A DNA stretch of 64,000 bases from an uncultured Oscillospiraceae bacterium (lineage in GTDB: Bacteria; Bacillota; Clostridia; Oscillospirales; Acutalibacteraceae): NCBI GenBank assembly GCA_958366985.1, contig CATXDC010000012.1:1-64000 (forward strand). The letters are read 5' to 3'. Positions 60,447-64,000 of the stretch are shown one piece after another. The notes beneath the pieces are model-generated. The model was given only the letters and a program-made list of their open reading frames with translations. It searched no databases and was not told the DNA's origin. A program made the translations under genes and the position numbers. The first letter of the stretch is position 1. Every line of letters starts with the position of its first letter.

Positions 60447-60764
60447 CTAAAAGAGGCCGCCGTTATACTTTTTCTGTACTTTAAGTATGTAAATAAATGA
60501 CAGGACAAAACCGGATAAGGAGACAATTATACCGGCAATTGTACCTGATTCGCTACTTACAGCCAAAGCGATTACAGCACCGATTAAAAAGAACACACCT
60601 ATACTGATAATTCCCTTGCCCATACCTTTACCGTATCCGTCAAAATCCTTGACATTTTTCTGGTGATAGTCATGAATAAGATCTGTATTTCCACGGAAAA
60701 TGAGTATACCAACAATAATAAATATTACGGCTATTGCAAAATATATAATAGATAAAATAGGCAT
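60447..60764 (-). CDS. DUF3784 family membrane protein
   Basis: 105 residues, three transmembrane helices (about 4-22, 48-68, 76-97), with the typical DUF3784 segment LIHDYHQKNVKDFDGYGKGMGKG. Often near sdpI-type genes. It is 18 bases after sdpI, with GGAGGAG upstream, so it is in the same unit. Function unknown. Confidence 0.8.
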   Translation of the reverse strand: MPILSIIYFAIAVIFIIVGILIFRGNTDLIHDYHQKNVKDFDGYGKGMGKGIISIGVFFLIGAVIALAVSSESGTIAGIIVSLSGFVLSFIYILKVQKKYNGGLF

Positions 60765-60782
60765 AGAAATTCTCCTCCGATA

Positions 60783-61448
60783 TTATTTTTTATCGGTATC
60801 ACCGTCGGGATGACGCTTTTTAAACCAGACATAACTTAAAATGAAAAGCACGACCGTTGATCCTAATGCACCAACAAGGAGAATCACAGAGAAAACTACC
60901 GTTGAAATAAAGGATGTTATAAGGGCAAGTATACCTATAACAACCCACATTATGCCCCCTACACGGTGAGTTTTGTTCCATACATCCGGATCAGCCAGAG
61001 TCCACGGAGTTTTTATTCCCATAAAATAGTTATGCTTTATTTTGCCCATCATATTGCCGAGAACTATAAGCATTAAGCTTACACCTATTGATATTATAAG
61101 TCCTATGGAAAGTGTGCCGGGTCTTAATGTTTCAGTAAGCATTACACCGTTTACAACAACAAAGAATGCTGTCATGAAAATTGCAAATATATCATAGTAT
61201 TTCTGGAACTTCACATAGTTCTGCTTTTTCGGATCGATTTTAGGCAGGAACTGAAACATCAGTGCCAAAAGAATAGGCAAGAAGAATAAAAACGCCGCCA
61301 TGGCTTTGCTGCCGTAGTTATCAACCTGTCCCTGAGCATTCCAGTGAATGGGCACACTTTCAGGCAGATATGAATACGCCGCCAAAAACATAATCGGTGA
61401 AATAAACGCAAGAACCCACATTGTTATAATTGATTTTTTACTTTTCAT
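60783..61448 (-). CDS. sdpI: SdpI-family immunity-type membrane protein (DUF1648 + SdpI)
   Basis: 221 residues with six transmembrane helices: an N-terminal DUF1648 part (YSYLPESVPIHWNAQGQVDNYG) and a C-terminal SdpI part (NYFMGIKTPWTLADPDVWNKTHR, in two halves). In Bacillus SdpI gives immunity to the SdpC toxin and also signals to SdpR. It overlaps sdpR by 11 bases. No toxin gene is nearby. Confidence 0.9.
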   Translation of the reverse strand: MKSKKSIITMWVLAFISPIMFLAAYSYLPESVPIHWNAQGQVDNYGSKAMAAFLFFLPILLALMFQFLPKIDPKKQNYVKFQKYYDIFAIFMTAFFVVVNGVMLTETLRPGTLSIGLIISIGVSLMLIVLGNMMGKIKHNYFMGIKTPWTLADPDVWNKTHRVGGIMWVVIGILALITSFISTVVFSVILLVGALGSTVVLFILSYVWFKKRHPDGDTDKK

Positions 61449-61716
61449 TATTCTCTTCTCCTTTCAGAGCTGCAATCCACTGGGTTATTTCGTCAAGCAC
61501 TGACATATTGATTTCATAGTAAATGCATTTGCCACGCTTATCATCGGTTATCAGCCCCGCATCCCTCAAAACGGAAAGATGATGGCTTACCGTCGCCCCG
61601 GTCATGGAAAAACGTGAAGCTATATCTCCGGCGGTCTTTGCGCCGTCACGGAGAATGTGAAGAATCTCTCTTCGTGTAGGGTCGCTCAGCGCTTTAAAAG
61701 TATCCTGAAACCCCAT
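61438..61716 (-). CDS. sdpR: ArsR/SmtB family repressor, SdpR-like
   Basis: 92-residue winged-helix protein: FKALSDPTRREILHILRDG, TGATVSHHLSVLRDAGLI and DDKRGKCIYYEIN. There is no metal-binding Cys motif (no ELCVCDL), which matches SdpR rather than ArsR. AAAAGGAGG precedes the ATG. Two matching palindromes surround its promoter, so it is an autorepressor. Confidence 0.9.
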   Translation of the reverse strand: MGFQDTFKALSDPTRREILHILRDGAKTAGDIASRFSMTGATVSHHLSVLRDAGLITDDKRGKCIYYEINMSVLDEITQWIAALKGEENNEK

Positions 61717-61735
61717 TATAACCGCCTCCTTTTAT

Positions 61736-61757
61736 CATTTAGAATTTCATCTAAATG
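61736..61757. promoter_or_regulatory. SdpR-type operator, proximal site
   Basis: CATTTAG, 8 bases, CTAAATG: a perfect inverted repeat just downstream of the -10 box of the sdpR promoter. Confidence 0.8.
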
Positions 61758-61758
61758 T

Positions 61759-61787
61759 ATTTTAGCATCGGCTTTATCCACTGTCAA
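61759..61787 (-). promoter_or_regulatory. Promoter of the sdpR-sdpI operon
   Basis: Minus strand: TTGACA (61782-61787), 17 bp, TAAAAT (61759-61764). It lies between the two operators. Confidence 0.8.
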
Positions 61788-61791
61788 CAGT

Positions 61792-61813
61792 TATTTAGAA
61801 AATTATCTAAATG
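61792..61813. promoter_or_regulatory. SdpR-type operator, distal site
   Basis: TATTTAG, 8 bases, CTAAATG, nearly identical to the proximal site; centres are 56 bp apart, with the promoter between. Confidence 0.78.
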
Positions 61814-61831
61814 TTTTTTTGCAAAAAGAAA

Positions 61832-61857
61832 ACGGCACATCCTAACGGATGTACCGT
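61832..61857 (-). terminator. Terminator of secG
   Basis: ACGGCACATCC and GGATGTACCGT arms (one mismatch) around TAAC, with TTTTCTTTTTG after it on the minus strand, 19 bases past the secG stop. Confidence 0.78.
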
Positions 61858-61875
61858 AACTTTTCAGATTTTGAA

Positions 61876-62124
61876 TTATAAGAAGAAGAAAAGAAGTGAT
61901 GCTGCAAGTGTTACAACAAAGAAAACGATTGCAATAGCTTTTGTTGCACGCTCAAGCTTTGCTTCCATCTTGCGGCCCTTTGTCTTACCAAGGAAAGACT
62001 CTGCGCCGCCGGCAATAGCACCGGAAAGACCTGCCTGACGTCCCTGCTGAAGAAGAACGACAATGATAATGGCAACTGAAAGTATTATAAGTGCAATGCC
62101 TAAAACTATTTCATACCAAGCCAT
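61876..62124 (-). CDS. secG: Preprotein translocase subunit SecG
   Basis: 82 residues with two transmembrane helices (about 4-25 and 60-82) and the connecting loop QQGRQAGLSGAIAGGAESFLG, a standard SecG signature. It is an auxiliary part of SecYEG. ATG 62124 has GGAGG 7 bases upstream; the longer frame start at 62178 is rejected. Confidence 0.95.
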   Translation of the reverse strand: MAWYEIVLGIALIILSVAIIIVVLLQQGRQAGLSGAIAGGAESFLGKTKGRKMEAKLERATKAIAIVFFVVTLAASLLFFFL

Positions 62125-62592
62125 TTTTAAACCTCCGCACAATATATAGAAAACTGTTTTACTAATGAATTTTATCACACCACTTAAGAAAAAGCAAGTT
62201 ATTTTTATATTTAAATCCCTATTTATAACAAAATTTACCAGTATTTTTTATGCGCACACTGCACAGAATACTATCAGCAGGGAAAACCGAAAAAAATGCG
62301 TTTGCCGGCTTCCCCGCTATCCGTTAGTTTCCGGGGAAGCCCGGCTTAACGGTTTTAATATCCCGACGGTAATTTCGTTATTAAGAGAAATTTTTCCGTC
62401 GGGATTTCTTTTTGTCTACTAAGCTATATACAAAGGGCTCCTGATGTATTTATCCGCCATGATCTGCCCTTGCAGCGACTATAAATATAGTTTTTTCCAT
62501 GCTTAAACTATACACATATTTTTATAGACTTTATAAAACCATTATGTTAGAATGAGGTCAAAGACAAAGCTAAATTTGTTGAGGTGACAATA
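62125..62592. other. Intergenic region with a structured RNA candidate
   Basis: No coding frame is convincing. The main content is the hairpin-rich element and terminator at 62283-62410 (separate entry). 62125-62240 is the secG upstream region; 62411-62592 is the leader of the next operon and AT-rich. Confidence 0.6.
62283..62410 (+). ncRNA. Candidate structured RNA (riboswitch-like or sRNA) with terminator
   Basis: On the plus strand: AAAACCG (62283-62289) pairs with CGGTTTT (62350-62356), enclosing a long hairpin GCCGGCTTCCCCG (62304-62316) with CGGGGAAG and CCGGC (62332-62345, one bulged C). The loop word CCGTTA (62321-62326) is complementary to TAACGG (62347-62352), so a pseudoknot or a switch is possible. 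A terminator follows: ATCCCGACGG (62360-62369), CCGTCGGGAT (62396-62405), then TTTCTTTTTG. I do not recognise an Rfam class. Confidence 0.55.
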
Positions 62593-62817
62593 ATGAACAT
62601 GCACCGAAAGAAAATGGTAGCTCCCATTGTGATATCAGTTATTGTGGTACTTTATTATGCTGTTTATTTTGGCCTTTTAATAACAGCGTTAGACGGTATA
62701 TGGAAGTATGTGTTAGGCATTGTTCCTATTTTACTGTCAGCTGTAATGGTCAAAGTATGCATAGAAAGAATAAAAGAAATAAAGGATGGCGAAGAAGATG
62801 ATATTAGTAAATACTGA
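62593..62817 (+). CDS. Small membrane protein of unknown function
   Basis: 74 residues, two transmembrane helices (about 9-30 and 37-55) and a charged tail RIKEIKDGEEDD. GAGGTGA precedes the ATG at 62593; an in-frame GTG (62584) lies inside that site. It overlaps the start of the YbjQ-family gene by about 20 bases, so coupled translation is likely. Confidence 0.7.
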   Translation: MNMHRKKMVAPIVISVIVVLYYAVYFGLLITALDGIWKYVLGIVPILLSAVMVKVCIERIKEIKDGEEDDISKY

Positions 62818-63115
62818 TTACATCAGCGGTAAAAAATTAGAAACACTGTCTCTTGTAAAGGGAAGTACAATCCAGTCCAAAAATATCGGAAAAGACATTA
62901 CACAAAGTTTCAAAACTATAATCGGCGGCGAATTAAAGGCATATAACGAGATGATGAACGATGCCCGTGCACTTGCCACAAAGAGAATGGTCGAAGAAGC
63001 TGAGGCATTGGGTGCAGATGCAATAGTAAATATCCGATATGCATCATCAGCCATTATGCAGGGAGCCGCTGAGGTTATCGCATACGGAACTGCCGTTAAA
63101 TTCATTGATGAATAA
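62798..63115 (+). CDS. YbjQ/UPF0145 family protein
   Basis: 105 residues starting MILVNTDYISGKKLETLSLV, the usual family start. The core GADAIVNIRYASS and the ending EVIAYGTAVKF are typical of YbjQ, which forms a beta-rich pentamer of unknown function (sometimes called heavy-metal-binding). An ATG at 62786 is an alternative but sits right against AAAGG. Confidence 0.88.
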   Translation: MILVNTDYISGKKLETLSLVKGSTIQSKNIGKDITQSFKTIIGGELKAYNEMMNDARALATKRMVEEAEALGADAIVNIRYASSAIMQGAAEVIAYGTAVKFIDE

Positions 63116-63140
63116 AAAACATATTTTAAAACAATAACGC

Positions 63141-63181
63141 AAGACGGCGTTATGACCTTTAAATAGTCATAACGCCGTCTT
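63141..63181 (+). terminator. Terminator of the YbjQ-family gene unit
   Basis: AAGACGGCGTTATGAC and GTCATAACGCCGTCTT are perfect 16-base arms around nine bases, with T-rich ends. Confidence 0.88.
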
Positions 63182-63250
63182 ATTTGTTATCATCCGATTT
63201 TCATGGACTTGGTGTTAGTCCATGAAACCTTAAATAATCTGATTTGCAAT

Positions 63251-64000
63251 TTACAGCTTTAACTGTTCTCCTGCATCCTCTGCGCTTAAAAATGCTCCCA
63301 GTGCAGGAAGATTCTTTGTGCGGTAACGGTGTTCCTTGGCAAATTCGCCCTCTACATAATCCCTTACCTCTTCGACTCTCTGTCCCCTTTTGAGGTTCAT
63401 CACCGCAACGCCTATTGTATCCTTTGTAGTCTTTATGCTTACTGCTCCGGTATTTATAAGCAAGAGTCTGCCTGCTGAAGATTTAAGGATAATATCCTTA
63501 TCCTCAGAAAGCTGTACCATTGCGGCAATAGGAGCTTTATCGGAATAAGCTTTCAGTAGCTTTTTGCGGTTCGTCTTTGTGGCATAGGAATTAAGAGGCA
63601 CTTTCGCTGCCTTTCCGTTTTCAAAGACAAAGAGCATATGACCGGAATAATCCTTTGTAACCGCCATGAAAACTGCGTTTTCACCTTCATCCATCTGGAG
63701 CTTTGAGGCTACGTAGTCTCCCAGCACACTAGCCTTTGTATCGTCAAAATCAGATGCCTTTGCCTTATAGACCTGACATTTATCCGTAAAGAAAAGCAGC
63801 TCGTCGAGATTGCTTCCCTCAACGGTTTTTACTATCTCGTCACCGTCTTTAAGCTTATGCTCGCCGCTCATACGCAGTGACAAAGGAGTAATCTTCTTGA
63901 AATATCCGTCCTTTGTAAAGAAAAAGGTTACGGGATAATCGGGGATTTCCTCTATTTCAGGCTCATCCTCAAGATCGGCAGTGTAGCAGATTTCGCTCTT
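63251..64000 (-). CDS. DNA gyrase/topoisomerase IV subunit A, C-terminal part (partial)
   Basis: The frame is open to the right edge with no start needed, so the N-terminal catalytic part lies outside the window. The visible 249 residues belong to the GyrA/ParC C-terminal beta-pinwheel: repeated units such as YPVTFFFTKDGYFKKI, DELLFFTDKCQVYKAKASD, HMLFVFENGKAAKVPLNSY and GRLLLINTGAVSIKTT. This domain wraps DNA. The blades resemble the ParC-like second gyrA paralogue of Clostridia, but gyrase A cannot be ruled out. It ends with ALGAFLSAEDAGEQLKL. Confidence 0.88.
   Translation of the reverse strand, partial: KSEICYTADLEDEPEIEEIPDYPVTFFFTKDGYFKKITPLSLRMSGEHKLKDGDEIVKTVEGSNLDELLFFTDKCQVYKAKASDFDDTKASVLGDYVASKLQMDEGENAVFMAVTKDYSGHMLFVFENGKAAKVPLNSYATKTNRKKLLKAYSDKAPIAAMVQLSEDKDIILKSSAGRLLLINTGAVSIKTTKDTIGVAVMNLKRGQRVEEVRDYVEGEFAKEHRYRTKNLPALGAFLSAEDAGEQLKL

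Noticed and set aside
60783..61716. ArsR metal-resistance operon
   Set aside because: The repressor lacks the Cys metal site and its partner is SdpI, so the SdpRI assignment is better.
63199..63227. Hairpin TTTCATGGAC/GTCCATGAAA after the topoisomerase gene
   Set aside because: Perfect arms but no T-run on the minus strand, so I did not call it a terminator; it may simply be a 3' stem.
1..64000. CRISPR arrays, tRNA/rRNA genes, insertion sequences, prophage
   Set aside because: No regularly spaced repeats, no tRNA-like cloverleaf or CCA-ended units, and no transposase, integrase or phage protein seen by reading both strands; a tRNAscan or ISfinder run would be needed to exclude them fully.

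Overview
The window looks like chromosomal DNA of a low-GC, endospore-forming Clostridia member, probably Ruminococcaceae/Oscillospiraceae-like. The basis is the family and order of its housekeeping genes (mazG-hup-rqcP-yabP-yabQ-divIC-yabR, recJ-relA-dtd-MBL-hemZ, long-form hpf, split fumarase, BirA-type bioY control), strong AGGAGG ribosome sites, and consensus TTGACA/TATAAT promoters with 16-18 bp spacers. No rRNA, tRNA, CRISPR array, transposase, integrase or phage gene was seen.

Layout. 0-6.1 kb holds metA (acetyl type), bioY with a BirA operator, a lipid kinase, an RNA methyltransferase, hpf and a lone fumarase alpha subunit. 6.2-11.3 kb is the conserved sporulation and division block yabR, divIC, yabQ, yabP, rqcP, hup, mazG and a SpoVB/YabM-like flippase. 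11.3-19.4 kb holds a zinc-ribbon protein, a P-loop kinase, hemZ, an MBL hydrolase, dtd, relA and recJ, all on the minus strand. 19.7-20.8 kb is a plus-strand pair: a small secreted protein and a VanZ-like protein.

20.9-54.8 kb is a large minus-strand surface-polysaccharide locus. Its downstream end has an LCP ligase, two tandem fused Wzz/BY tyrosine kinases, an Ig-like membrane protein and a CpsB-type PHP phosphatase. Its upstream end (38-55 kb) has a CapD-like dehydratase, a priming sugar transferase fused to a glycosyltransferase, an EpsG polymerase, TagD, LicD, several glycosyltransferases, an acetyltransferase, a pyruvyl transferase with its Fe-S partner, and a flippase.

Between these two halves (26.8-37.9 kb) lies the most unusual part: a peptide or protein maturation system that I read as RiPP-like. 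It has two paralogous cassettes, each PqqD-like protein, then a precursor-like protein, an intercistronic terminator, and a SPASM radical SAM enzyme. They share one HPr-kinase-like protein, one ABC exporter without a C39 peptidase domain, and one soluble S26 peptidase with a Ser/His pair. A nucleotidyltransferase-like protein, an acyltransferase and a second VanZ-like protein lie next to it. The two precursor-like proteins share only their first 24 residues (16 identical, ending V-A-A); after that they diverge, and both end in serine.

55.6-64 kb holds accessory genes: a secreted lipoprotein resembling a glycosidase, a TetR regulator with two identical palindromic operators serving two membrane proteins, a methyltransferase, an NTF2-like protein, DUF3784, an sdpR-sdpI pair with two operators, secG, an unidentified structured RNA candidate, a YbjQ-family protein, and the 3' part of a gyrA/parC-type topoisomerase gene that runs off the right edge. 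All assignments come from reading the sequence and remembered family motifs; no database search was run.
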